From assembly GCA_963726715.1 (NCBI GenBank), contig CAVSDF010000001.1, positions 1 to 64,000 on the forward strand: a DNA stretch of 64,000 nucleotides, read 5' to 3'. The notes beneath the pieces are model-generated. The model was not told the origin of the DNA and did not search any database. It saw only the letters and a list, made by a program, of their open reading frames with translations. This DNA comes from CAVSDF01 sp963726715 (lineage in GTDB: Bacteria; Bacteroidota; Rhodothermia; Rhodothermales; BA12). Both the position numbers and the translations under genes were made by a program. Shown piece after piece: positions 55,981-64,000 of the stretch; the stretch's first letter is position 1, and every line of letters starts with the position of its first letter.

Positions 55981-56768
55981 GATGGGCGGTGCAGGAAGTC
56001 CGGTGCCTGCTGCGCACGAGGCCATGTCCCTCCGGGCGCCGGTCGGGCACCGGCGCGGGCGGTGTGACGTAGGCGACGAGTCGTGCGCCCGACGATGTCG
56101 CCGTGTCGACCTCGTGCGTGTCGGGCGGTGGCGAATCGCGCGAGCTCGCGCGCTTCGGCGCCGTCCTGCACGACTTACGTCGCCCGGACGGTGGGCAGGT
56201 GGCGGCGGCGGAAAAATGTGGGGATTGCCGAGGGCTACCGACGCTGCGCGACGACTCTGGACGCGCCTCGCTCGCCGCGCCGAGCCCTCGCGATCACACA
56301 GCCGGACCGCTGCCGCGCCGGGCGGGACACGGCTCCAGTGAAGCGTACGTGCGCTCCAGGCCGGCAGATCTGCGCGACGGGGCCGCGCTGGCGAACCGCA
56401 CATCGACCGCGGGACTGCCGACGTCAACGGGGTAATCCTCGACGCACGTGGTCGATCGTCGCGCATCAATCGAGGCCGCCTTCGGCGAACCGGCTCGACT
56501 GCGCGCGCCTCGACGACCGCCGCGCCTCGCGGATCCTCGGCGCATCGGCGTCGGGACGTTCTCGGCCGGCTTCGTGGCGAGCCGCGCCCGATATCATGCG
56601 TCGACCGGTCGCGACGCCTTCTCGCCGCACTTCGAGCGCCGATTCGACGAGGCGCCGTTACATCCATGCAGCCGTGAGCCGGTCCGCGCGGCGACGGGGC
56701 GGCGTAGGGGCACGATACCTCGTGCCCTTTCCACATCGCGCCCTCCCTTACCCACGCACATCCCCTCC
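55981..56768. other. Gene-free 790-bp region
   Basis: No frame here shows the codon bias of neighbouring genes, and I recognise no protein in six frames. Occasional palindromes occur, including a GTAGGGGCACGATACC element at 56705-56730. The region lies between a truncated gene and the end of the alcohol dehydrogenase gene, so it may be decayed coding DNA. Confidence 0.4.
56705..56730. repeat. GTAGGGGCACGA palindrome
   Basis: GTAGGGGCACGA, TACC, TCGTGCCC. It is another palindrome starting with GTAG. One copy is seen in this window. Confidence 0.5.
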
Positions 56769-57862
56769 TCAGCTCTCCGTCACGTCGGCCTTCGCATCCG
56801 GGTCGGCCTTGAGGGTGGACATGTCGAGGACGTAGCGGAAGCGGACGTCTCCGGCCTTGAGGTGCTTGAACGCCTTGTTGATGTCCTGGATGGGGATGAC
56901 TTCGGTCTCGGGCGCGATGCCGTGCTCGGCGCAGAAGTCCAGCACCTCCTGCGTCTCGGGGATGCCGCCGATGAGCGAGCCGGCGAGCGTGCGGCGCTTG
57001 GTCAGGATCTCCATCATCTCGAGCGTCTGCTTGACCGGCATCAGCAGGCCGACGACCGCCATCGCGCCGTCGCGCTTGAGGAGCTTCAGGTAGTCGATCA
57101 GCTCGTGCTCGTAGGGGATCGTGTCGAGGAGGAAGTCGATGGACTCGGCGTTGGCGGTCATCGCTTCTTTGCTCGTCGTGAGCACGACCTCGTCGGCGCC
57201 GAGCGAGCGGATGTCGGTCGTCTTGTCGTCGCTCGTGGTGAGGGCGACGACGCGCGCGCCCATCGCCCTGGCCATCTTGACGGCCATGTGCCCGAGTCCG
57301 CCGATGCCCGCCACGCCGACGACCGTGCCCGGCCCGACCTTCCAGTGCCGCAGCGGCGAGTACGTCGTGACGCCCGCGCAGAGGATCGGCGCCGCCTCGT
57401 GCGGCTTCAGGCCCTCGGGGATGGTGAGGACGAAGTGCTCGTCGACGACGAGGTGGTCGGAGTAGCCGCCGAAGGTGTTGGTGCCGTCGGGCGTGAACGG
57501 GCCGTTGTAGGTGCCGGTGAAGCTGACCGGCCCGGTGCAGTACTGCTCGAGCCCCTCGCCGCACGAGTCGCACGTCCGGCACGAGTCGACCATGCAGCCG
57601 ACGCCGACGAGGTTGCCCGGCGTGCAGGCGCGTCACGTCCGCTTCCGACCTCGACGACCTGCCCGACGATCTCGTGGCCCGGCATGCACGGGTAGACCGT
57701 GTTGGCCCAGTCGTTGTGCACCTGGTGGACGTCGGAGTGGCAGACGCCGCAGTAGCGCACCTCGATGCGCACGTCGCGCGGCCCGACGGCGCGGCGTTCG
57801 ACGGTGAGCGGGGCGAGCGAGGCGCGGGGGCTGGTGGCGGCGTAGCCGGTGGCGACGGACAT
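56769..57862 (-). CDS. Zinc-dependent alcohol dehydrogenase, YahK/CAD type (frame break near 57630)
   Basis: An NADP(H)-dependent medium-chain dehydrogenase of about 350 residues that reduces aldehydes. The catalytic zinc site is RYCGVCHSDVHQVHN, with HEIVGQVVEVG after it. The structural zinc site is CMVDSCRTCDSCGEGLEQYC, in which the four-cysteine lobe is complete. The nucleotide-binding turn is VVGVAGIGGLGHMAVKMARA, followed by TTSDDK. The C-terminal part (MEILTKRRTLAGSLIGGIPE) matches the YahK/cinnamyl-alcohol-dehydrogenase group. A single frame break near 57630 separates the two zinc sites. The start is ATG 57862. Confidence 0.87.
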
Positions 57863-58011
57863 CGGGGACGGAGCAGGTTGGGTGGACCGTCAGTGTAGCT
57901 CCCGCCGCCGCCGACCCGAACGGGCGTGCGTTGACGGTTTGGCTACGGATTTCGGAGGTGGAGGGTGGAGGGAAGGCCCCCGCTCGCGCCCCCCGCCCGG
58001 CGCCCCCGCCG

Positions 58012-58019
58012 TACCTTCG
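58012..58019 (+). promoter_or_regulatory. -7 box TACCTTCG before fabI
   Basis: GTACCTTCGGG is identical to the element before tyrA, here 25 nt before the GTG start. Confidence 0.5.
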
Positions 58020-58044
58020 GGGCAGCATCCGACCCCCCACGACC

Positions 58045-58995
58045 GTGACAGACACGACCCCGCCCGGCACCCTCCCGACCGGCCACGGCCTCCTCGCCGG
58101 AAAGACCGGCATCGTCACCGGCGCGCTCGTCGAGTCGAGCCTCGCCTGGCACATCGCCCGCGCCGCCCACCGTGAAGGCGCCCGCTTCGTGCTCACCAAC
58201 GCCCCCGTCGCGCGGCGCCTCGGCAACGTCGATGTGCTCGCCGACGAGACCGGCGCGACCATCATCTGGGCCGACGCGACGAGCAGCGAGGATCTCGATG
58301 CCCTCTGCGCGCACGTCAAGGAGACGTACGGGCAGGTCGACTTCCTCGTCCACTCCATCGGGATGGGCCTGAACGTGCGCAAGAACCGTCCCTACGAGGC
58401 GCTCAACCCCGACTGGTACCTCAAGACGCTCGACATCTCGGCGGTCTCGCTCCACCGGATGATCGCCAAGGGCTTGGAGCACGGCATCCTGCGCGACGGC
58501 GGCTCCATCGTCGCGCTCTCGTACATCGGCGCGCAGCGCGTCTTCTCGAAGTACTCCGAGATGGGCGACGCCAAGGCCCTGCTGGAGTCGATCGTCCGCT
58601 CGTTCGGCTACCGGCTCGGCCAGCGCGGCATCCGCATCAACAGCGTCTCGCAAAGCCCGACGCGCACGACCGCGGGCGGCGGCATCAAGGGCTTCGACGC
58701 GATGTTCGACTTCGCCGAGCGCCTCTCGCCCCTCGGCAACGCCGACGCCGAGTCGTGCGCCGATTACGTCGTCTCGCTCCTCTCCGACCTGACGCGCATG
58801 GTGACGATGCAGACGCTCTTCCACGACGGCGGCTTCTCGGCGATGGGCATCTCCGACGCCCTCATCGACGACCTCGCCCGCGTCAACGCGGCCGGTCTGG
58901 GGGATGCCTCTCGGGGTGCGCCGATGGATGCGACGAGCGGCATCACCGACGGCGACATCCGCGGTGCGGCGGCCAGCGAGGCGGTCGCGGCGTGA
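58045..58995 (+). CDS. fabI: Enoyl-ACP reductase
   Basis: A 316-residue NADH-dependent enoyl-[acyl carrier protein] reductase for the last step of fatty-acid elongation. The FabI pattern is clear: LLAGKTGIVTGALVESSLAW, VDFLVHSIGMG, and the catalytic Tyr-x6-Lys in KYSEMGDAKALLES. GQRGIRINSVSQSPTRTTAG follows. The start is GTG 58045; no ATG lies nearby, and the -7 box supports it. About 40 residues at the C-terminus exceed the usual FabI length. Its stop overlaps the next gene as GTGA. Confidence 0.9.
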   Translation: MTDTTPPGTLPTGHGLLAGKTGIVTGALVESSLAWHIARAAHREGARFVLTNAPVARRLGNVDVLADETGATIIWADATSSEDLDALCAHVKETYGQVDFLVHSIGMGLNVRKNRPYEALNPDWYLKTLDISAVSLHRMIAKGLEHGILRDGGSIVALSYIGAQRVFSKYSEMGDAKALLESIVRSFGYRLGQRGIRINSVSQSPTRTTAGGGIKGFDAMFDFAERLSPLGNADAESCADYVVSLLSDLTRMVTMQTLFHDGGFSAMGISDALIDDLARVNAAGLGDASRGAPMDATSGITDGDIRGAAASEAVAA

Positions 58996-59714
58996 CGCGG
59001 CTCTTCCTCTCGGACATCGACGGGTGCCTCTCGGAGCCGTACGAACCCTACGACCTCGCGTCGCTCGCGGCGGTGCGGGCGGCGACGGACGTGCCCGGCG
59101 CGGTGCCCTTCGCGCTTCTCACCGGGCGCTCGTTCGGCTACACCGAGGCCGTCGCGCAACTGCTCGCGCTCTCGGCGCCCGCGTTCTTCGAGGCGGGCAC
59201 CGGCGCGTTCCTGCGCGCCGAGAAGCGCGTCGTCTGGCACCCGGCGCTGACGCCGGAGGTCGAGGCGGCGATGGCCGACGTGCGCGCGTGGTTCTTCGCC
59301 GACCTGTTGCCGTCGATGCCGACGCTCGCGTTCGACTACGGAAAGCGTGCCCAGGTCGGCGCCCTCGCGCCCGCGTCGGCGACCGTCGAGGCGGCGGCCG
59401 TCGAGGCGCGTTCCTTCGTCGAGCGGCTCGGCGCGCCCCTCCGCGTGTTCACGACGCCGGTCTCGGTCGATGTCGTGCCGTCGGCGCTGACCAAGGGCGC
59501 CGCGCTCGCGTGGATCGCGCAGGTGACGGGCGTGCGGGTGGACGACATGGCCTTCATCGGCGACAGCGAAGGCGACGCCGATGCGCTCCGGGCGGTCGGG
59601 CGTGCGTTCGCGCCCTCGAATGCGGCGCCGGGCGTCCGGGCGCTGCCGGGCATCGTGGTGACGGCGTCGGCTCGGACGGCGGGGGTGTTGGAGGCCTACC
59701 GGGCGTGTGGGTGA
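58992..59714 (+). CDS. HAD superfamily hydrolase
   Basis: A 240-residue phosphatase of the haloacid dehalogenase superfamily (Cof/IIB-like). The nucleophile motif is LFLSDIDGCLS (Asp8 and Asp10). Motif II is FALLTGRSFGYTEA. Motif III/IV is LTKGAALAWIA with MAFIGDSEGDADALRAVG. The GTG start at 58992 overlaps the fabI stop by 4 bp, so the two are translationally coupled. The substrate is unknown; the coupling to fabI is unusual and may hint at a role near lipid metabolism. Confidence 0.82.
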   Translation: MTRLFLSDIDGCLSEPYEPYDLASLAAVRAATDVPGAVPFALLTGRSFGYTEAVAQLLALSAPAFFEAGTGAFLRAEKRVVWHPALTPEVEAAMADVRAWFFADLLPSMPTLAFDYGKRAQVGALAPASATVEAAAVEARSFVERLGAPLRVFTTPVSVDVVPSALTKGAALAWIAQVTGVRVDDMAFIGDSEGDADALRAVGRAFAPSNAAPGVRALPGIVVTASARTAGVLEAYRACG

Positions 59715-60040
59715 TCGGGGGTATGGGGGATGGGGCGCTGTGATCGGGGAGATCCGGGCTGGCCTTCTGCTCATCACGGGAATGCACGTGCCAATCCCCC
59801 CTGCAAAATACCTCCACACCTTTCCTGCACCGGTGCCGCAGCCTCATGGCCTCGTTTCGTTCACCGATGGCCCCTCGCGGCCCTGTCGCGCAGGCGAAAC
59901 CGGGGTTCACACATGGGCGGATGACGCGAACGGGCCGAGAAACGCGCCGAATGGCGTGGCGAGGATGCCTGTGAGAACGTAGGTTGAAGGTTCCGGCCGC
60001 ATCCCTGCGGCGCGGGCCGATTCCCCACCGTTTCCCATCG
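59715..60040. other. Intergenic region upstream of the large metalloprotease
   Basis: No gene is visible. A TAGGTTG at 59980-59986, about 55 nt before ATG 60041, may be a -7 box (TAnnTTG). The rest is ordinary sequence. Confidence 0.35.
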
Positions 60041-62650
60041 ATGGTACGTAACCCCCTCCTCGCAGGCCTCGCAGGCGCCGCCCTCGTCTTTTCGGGCTGC
60101 ACCTCGTCGCGCCCGGCACCTCGTCCGGCGGCGCCTGCCGCCCCGGCTCCCGCAGCGCCCGCTCCGGGCGCCCCCACCGCCTCGGCGACGCCTCCTGGCG
60201 CAGGCGGACGCCCCGGCGCTCCGGCGACGCCCAAGAAGTACAGCGACGTCATCACCGCCGAGGCCATCACCGACGACGGCATCATCAAGACGCACCGCGT
60301 CGGCGACAAGCTCTACTTCGAGATCCCGGACTCGACGATGGGGCGCGAGCTTCTGCTCGTCTCGCGCATCGCCCGCACCGCCGAGAACATCGGCTACGGC
60401 GGCGAGCAGGCCGGGGAGAACATCATCCGCTGGGAGAAGAACGGCAAGAAGAACGTCCTCCTGCGCATCGTCTCCTACAACAACGTCGCCTCGAACGACC
60501 AGCCCATCGCCCAGGCGGTGCGCACCTCGAACCTCGAACCGGTGATCGGCAACTTCGCCGTCGAGACGATGCCGGCCGACTCGCACTCGGTCGTCATCGA
60601 CGTCACGAACCTCTTCTCCGGCGACGTGCCGACGCTCGGCATCCAGCAGGGCCGCCGCACGCAGTACCAGATCCGCCGCCTCGACCCGGCCCGCTCGTTC
60701 GTCACGAGCGCCAAGTCGTACCCGACGAACGTCGAGGTCAAGAGCATCCTCACCTACGAAGCCGGGGCCGCGCCCTCGAACGCGTCGACGGGGACGATCA
60801 CGATCGAGATGAACCACTCGATGGTGGCCCTCCCGTCCGACCCGATGCAGGCGCGCCTGTGCGACGAGCGCGTCGGCTACTTCTCGGTCCGGCAGACGGA
60901 CTACGGCACCGACGAGCAGCGGGCGGCGCAGCGGTGCTACATCTCGCGCTGGCGCCTCGAGCCGAAGGACCCCGCGGCGTACGCGCGCGGCGAACTCGTC
61001 GAGCCGATCAAGCCGATCACCTACTACATCGACCCGGCAACGCCGATGGAGTGGCGTCCGTACCTGAAGCAGGGCGTCGACGACTGGAACGTGGCCTTCG
61101 AAGCCGCCGGCTTCAAGAACGCGATCCGCGCGCTCGACCCGCCGACGCCGGAGCAGGACCCCGAGTTCAGCCCCGAGGACGCGCGCTACAGCGTGATCCG
61201 CTACTTCGCCTCCGACATCCAGAACGCCTACGGCCCGTCCGTCAAGGACCCGCGCACCGGCGAGATCCTGGAATCCGACATCGGCTGGTACCACAACGTG
61301 ATGCAGCTGCTGCGCGACTGGTACTTCATCCAGACGGCGGCGACCAACCCCGACGCGCGAAAGACCAAGTTCGACACCGCCGTCATGGGCGAGCTGATCC
61401 GCTTCGTCTCCTCGCACGAGGTCGGCCACACGATCGGCCTGCCGCACAACTTCGGCTCGTCGTACGCCGTGCCGATCGACAGCCTCCGCAGCCCGTCCTA
61501 CACGAGCCGCAACGGCACCGCGCCGTCGATCATGGACTACGCGCGCTTCAACTACGTCGCCCAGCCCGGCGACGGCGTGACGCGCTTCTTCCCGATGATC
61601 GGGCCGTACGACAAATGGGCCATCGAGTGGGGCTACCGCCGCATGCCGGGGATGACGACGATGGGCGAGCGCACCGCGCTCAACGCGATGACGACGGCCA
61701 AGCTGCGCGACGCGAAGTACTTCTACGGGCGCCAGACGGGCTCGAAGATCGACCCGCGCTCGCAGAACGAAGACCTCTCGAACGACGCCGTCGAGGCCTC
61801 GCGCCTCGGCCTGCTCAACCTGCAGCGCATCGTGCCGCAGCTCTTCTCGTGGTCGCGCGCCAACGGTGAGGACTACGAAGAACTCGGCGAGCTCTACGGC
61901 CAGGTCGTCGGGCAGTGGGGCCGCTACATGGGCCACGTCGTCTCCAACATCGGCGGCGTCTACGAGACGCCGAAGACGTCGGATCAGGCGGGCCTCGTCT
62001 ACGAGCCGGTGCCCGCAGCGGCGCAGAAGCGTGCGCTCGACTTCCTCCAGCGCGAGGCCTTCACCAAGCCGACATGGCTGCTCAACCGCGACATCCTGCG
62101 CCGCATCGAGGGCGCAGGTGCCATCGAGCGCGTCCGCGGCGCGCAGGCGAGCGTCATGAACCAGATCCTCGACCCGAACAAGCTCGCTCGCATGATCGAG
62201 AACGAGGCCATCGACAACAGCGGCTACGGCGCCGGTGAGCTGATGGCGGATCTGCGCACCGGCCTCTTCCGCGACCTCCGGGCCGGGCAGGAGACCGACG
62301 TCTACCGCCGCAACCTGCAGCGCGCGTACGTCGAGCGGATGCGCTTCCTGATGACGACCGAGCCGCCGGCCCTCCCCGCGCAGTTCGCCGCCTTCGGGCC
62401 GTACCCGCGCGTCAATGTCACGCAGTCGGACATCCGCGCCTTCGCGCGGATGGAGCTCGAGACGCTCAAGAGCCAGCTCCGCAGCGTCCGCAGCCGCGAC
62501 ACGACGACGCAGGCGCACGCCCGCGACCTCGTCGCCCGCATCGACGAGATCCTCGACCCGCGCGGCGTCGCCACGAGCGCCACCGGCCCCGGCGCCGACC
62601 GCGGCCTCGACACCGACGCCGCTCCGCAGGACACCGGCGACCGCCGCTGA
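60041..62650 (+). CDS. Lipoprotein zinc metalloprotease (DUF5117/DUF5118 type)
   Basis: An 869-residue, intact exported protease. The N-terminus has a lipoprotein signal with Cys20 (LVFSGC), then a Pro/Ala-rich linker (22-65). The body carries the DUF5117-like region KSILTYEAGAAP and EMNHSMVALPSDPMQARLCD, with DERVGYFSVRQTDYG. The catalytic zinc site is the metzincin motif SSHEVGHTIGLPHNFGSS (HExxHxxGxxH), with a Met-turn-like SIMDYARFNY downstream. WRPYLKQGVDDWNVAFEAAG is also typical. The family is common in Bacteroidota and of unknown target. It is probably anchored in the outer membrane. Confidence 0.9.
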   Translation: MVRNPLLAGLAGAALVFSGCTSSRPAPRPAAPAAPAPAAPAPGAPTASATPPGAGGRPGAPATPKKYSDVITAEAITDDGIIKTHRVGDKLYFEIPDSTMGRELLLVSRIARTAENIGYGGEQAGENIIRWEKNGKKNVLLRIVSYNNVASNDQPIAQAVRTSNLEPVIGNFAVETMPADSHSVVIDVTNLFSGDVPTLGIQQGRRTQYQIRRLDPARSFVTSAKSYPTNVEVKSILTYEAGAAPSNASTGTITIEMNHSMVALPSDPMQARLCDERVGYFSVRQTDYGTDEQRAAQRCYISRWRLEPKDPAAYARGELVEPIKPITYYIDPATPMEWRPYLKQGVDDWNVAFEAAGFKNAIRALDPPTPEQDPEFSPEDARYSVIRYFASDIQNAYGPSVKDPRTGEILESDIGWYHNVMQLLRDWYFIQTAATNPDARKTKFDTAVMGELIRFVSSHEVGHTIGLPHNFGSSYAVPIDSLRSPSYTSRNGTAPSIMDYARFNYVAQPGDGVTRFFPMIGPYDKWAIEWGYRRMPGMTTMGERTALNAMTTAKLRDAKYFYGRQTGSKIDPRSQNEDLSNDAVEASRLGLLNLQRIVPQLFSWSRANGEDYEELGELYGQVVGQWGRYMGHVVSNIGGVYETPKTSDQAGLVYEPVPAAAQKRALDFLQREAFTKPTWLLNRDILRRIEGAGAIERVRGAQASVMNQILDPNKLARMIENEAIDNSGYGAGELMADLRTGLFRDLRAGQETDVYRRNLQRAYVERMRFLMTTEPPALPAQFAAFGPYPRVNVTQSDIRAFARMELETLKSQLRSVRSRDTTTQAHARDLVARIDEILDPRGVATSATGPGADRGLDTDAAPQDTGDRR

Positions 62651-62669
62651 GCATCCCTGAATGCACCTC

Positions 62670-62704
62670 GCGCGCCCCCGTCGGCTTCGGCTGGCGGGGG
62701 CGCG
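62670..62704 (+). terminator. GC-rich hairpin after the metalloprotease
   Basis: CGCGCCCCCG and CGGGGGCGCG pair across a loop containing GGCTTCGGC. No T-run follows, so termination here would be weak. Confidence 0.4.
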
Positions 62705-62750
62705 TGGCGTTCGGGTCGCAGGGAACGGTGCAGTCTGCTGGATGTCCAAC

Positions 62751-62777
62751 TACCGATCCGGTAGAAACCGGTAGAAA
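62751..62777 (+). promoter_or_regulatory. Possible operator: TACCG/CGGTA with a 10-bp direct repeat
   Basis: TACCGATCCGGTA is an inverted repeat (arms TACCG/CGGTA). CCGGTAGAAA is then repeated exactly at 62758-62767 and 62768-62777. It lies 15 bp before the fic start and is a plausible binding site for an autoregulator. Confidence 0.45.
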
Positions 62778-62792
62778 GCCAGGAGAACCGCT

Positions 62793-64000
62793 ATGAAACT
62801 GCCTCAGAAACCGCCGTCGATGGCATCCAAGAGCGATGCGGGTGAAGCATTTCTTCTGTTCGCGCGCTACGAAGCCGGGGAAACCGACCTCATTCCGAGC
62901 GACTGGTACTACCACTGGGATACGCTGAAGCACCTCCCCGCACCACTCGGTGTGAGACACAGCGCTTGGTGGCATCTGATCAAAATGACGCGCGCGTTCT
63001 CTAAACGTGCGATTCCACTCGTGGATGTAGCAGGACGTGGGTTCTCGTACACGATCCCGGACCCAATGATGCGGATGTTGCACCGGCTCGACCAGATGGC
63101 GAGCGGCGCCGTCTCGCTCCCCGAGCCGGTCACCGACCGCGAGACGCGCGAGCGGTACATCCAGACGACGCTCATCGACGAGGCATTCGCGTCGAGCGCC
63201 CTCGAAGGCGCTGTCTCGACGCGCGAGAAGGCGCAGGCGATGATCCGCGAGGGCCGCGAACCGCGCGACCACAGCGAGCGGATGATCCTCAACAACTACC
63301 TCGCGATGGCGCTCATCCGCGACGTGCGCGACCGCCCGCTCACGCTCGACCTCGTCGTCCAGCTGCGTCAGCGCCTCACCGAGGGGACCATCGAGGGCGA
63401 CACCGTCTTCCGGCAGCCCGGTGACGGCATCGGCGTCTACGACGACCGCAACACGCTCCTGCACGCGCCGCCGCCCGCCGAGGAGATTCCGGCGCGGATC
63501 GAGGCGATGTGCGCGTTCGCCAACCGCGCCGAGACCGGCCCCTTCCTGCACCCGGTCGTCAAGGCCATCGCCCTCCACTTCTGGCTGGCCTACGACCATC
63601 CGTTCGTCGATGGCAACGGGAGGACGGCGCGGGCGCTCTTCTACTGGATGATGCTCCGGCAGGGCTTCTGGCTCGCCGAGTTCATCTCGATCTCCGCCAT
63701 CCTACGGCAGGCCCCGTCGAAGTACGCCCGTTCGTTCCTCTACACCGAGACCGACGACAACGACCTCACGTACTTCCTTCTCGCGCAACTCCGCGTCATC
63801 GAACGCTCGGTCGACGCCCTTCACGAGCACCTCGCCCGCAAAGCCGACGACCTGCGGCAGGTGCAGGCGCAGATGAAGGCGACGGCGATGCTCAACGTCC
63901 GGCAGACGGCGCTGGTCTCGCACGCGCTGCGGTATCCGAACCAAGCCTACACGATCCAGTCACACCAGAGGAGCCACGGCGTCGGCTACGACACCGCACG
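62793..64000 (+). CDS. Fic family AMPylase-like protein (3' end outside window)
   Basis: At least 402 residues are present; the gene runs off the window. Fic proteins transfer AMP or related groups to target side chains. The catalytic motif is complete: YDHPFVDGNGRTARALFYW (HPFxxGNGRxxR). An N-terminal inhibitory motif of the S/T-x3-E-G type is SSALEG, so activity would be self-restrained (class II). The C-terminal part (residues about 360 on) looks like a winged helix: NVRQTALVSHALRYPNQAYT. The start at ATG 62793 has AGGAG 8 nt upstream. An operator-like sequence lies just before it. Confidence 0.88.
   Translation, partial: MKLPQKPPSMASKSDAGEAFLLFARYEAGETDLIPSDWYYHWDTLKHLPAPLGVRHSAWWHLIKMTRAFSKRAIPLVDVAGRGFSYTIPDPMMRMLHRLDQMASGAVSLPEPVTDRETRERYIQTTLIDEAFASSALEGAVSTREKAQAMIREGREPRDHSERMILNNYLAMALIRDVRDRPLTLDLVVQLRQRLTEGTIEGDTVFRQPGDGIGVYDDRNTLLHAPPPAEEIPARIEAMCAFANRAETGPFLHPVVKAIALHFWLAYDHPFVDGNGRTARALFYWMMLRQGFWLAEFISISAILRQAPSKYARSFLYTETDDNDLTYFLLAQLRVIERSVDALHEHLARKADDLRQVQAQMKATAMLNVRQTALVSHALRYPNQAYTIQSHQRSHGVGYDTA

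Noticed and set aside
59861..62749. A very long open frame antisense to the metalloprotease gene (over 900 codons).
   Set aside because: It is the mirror of a gene with a clear lipoprotein signal and HExxHxxGxxH site. In DNA of about 70 % G+C, antisense frames stay open by chance. Its composition (Arg, Val, Asp, His) matches a shadow.

Overview
The window is a piece of a bacterial chromosome of roughly 70 % G+C, densely packed on both strands. Several features point to a Bacteroidota/Rhodothermota lineage (Rhodothermia, perhaps Rubricoccaceae-like; this is inference). Two type IX secretion sorting domains are present. Start-proximal boxes of the form TACTTTG / TACCTTCG resemble the Bacteroidota -7 element TAnnTTTG. 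The arginine genes follow the N-acetylornithine carbamoyltransferase route, and a DUF6702 protein sits next to an M1 peptidase. No rRNA, tRNA or CRISPR array was found.

Layout. 0-3.6 kb: end of a membrane protein, an M1 metallopeptidase and a DUF6702 protein. 3.6-10.6 kb: a complete SUF iron-sulfur operon on the minus strand (sufB-sufC-sufD-sufS-sufE-DUF59) with a divergent A-type carrier. 10.9-14.2 kb: a NarL-type response regulator, a degenerate histidine kinase and a complete divergent histidine kinase. 14.3-26.4 kb: DsbD, HemW, a repeat-module surface protein, PrmA, a T9SS-exported polysaccharide deacetylase, an aldo/keto reductase, a Rad52-like annealing protein, a BrkB-type membrane protein and topoisomerase IB. 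26.5-33.1 kb: a membrane-anchored winged-helix regulator, amt-glnK, an endonuclease III-like glycosylase, a short-chain dehydrogenase and TyrA. 33.1-34.05 kb: a REP-associated tyrosine transposase (RAYT) bracketed by its probable palindromes. 33.9-39.0 kb: an AttEFGH-like ABC system. 39.2-40.7 kb: an amino-acid permease. 40.7-41.6 kb: a scar with remnants of T9SS cargo genes. 41.7-50.5 kb: an arginine operon, argG - P-loop protein - argC - argD - argF' - argB - argE. 50.7-64 kb: SSB, MazG, acyl-CoA synthetase, a VapBC-type toxin-antitoxin pair, a zinc alcohol dehydrogenase, FabI with a HAD phosphatase, a large lipoprotein metalloprotease and a truncated Fic protein.

Two observations stand out. 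First, upstream of argG there is a promoter, a 29-codon leader peptide with eight arginines, a 15-bp hairpin on the sense strand and a leader segment complementary to that hairpin's 5' arm. Together these make a textbook-style arginine attenuator, which I am not aware of having been described in this lineage. Second, the window holds about 25 copies of at least seven families of short dispersed palindromes. One family directly flanks the RAYT gene.

Caution. About sixteen genes, including ones that should be essential (sufB, sufC, sufS, argG, tyrA), are interrupted by one or more small frame changes. Many can be explained by a one-base change in a short G/C run. I treat these as probable sequencing or assembly errors, annotate each gene across its full homologous span, and mark the approximate break points.
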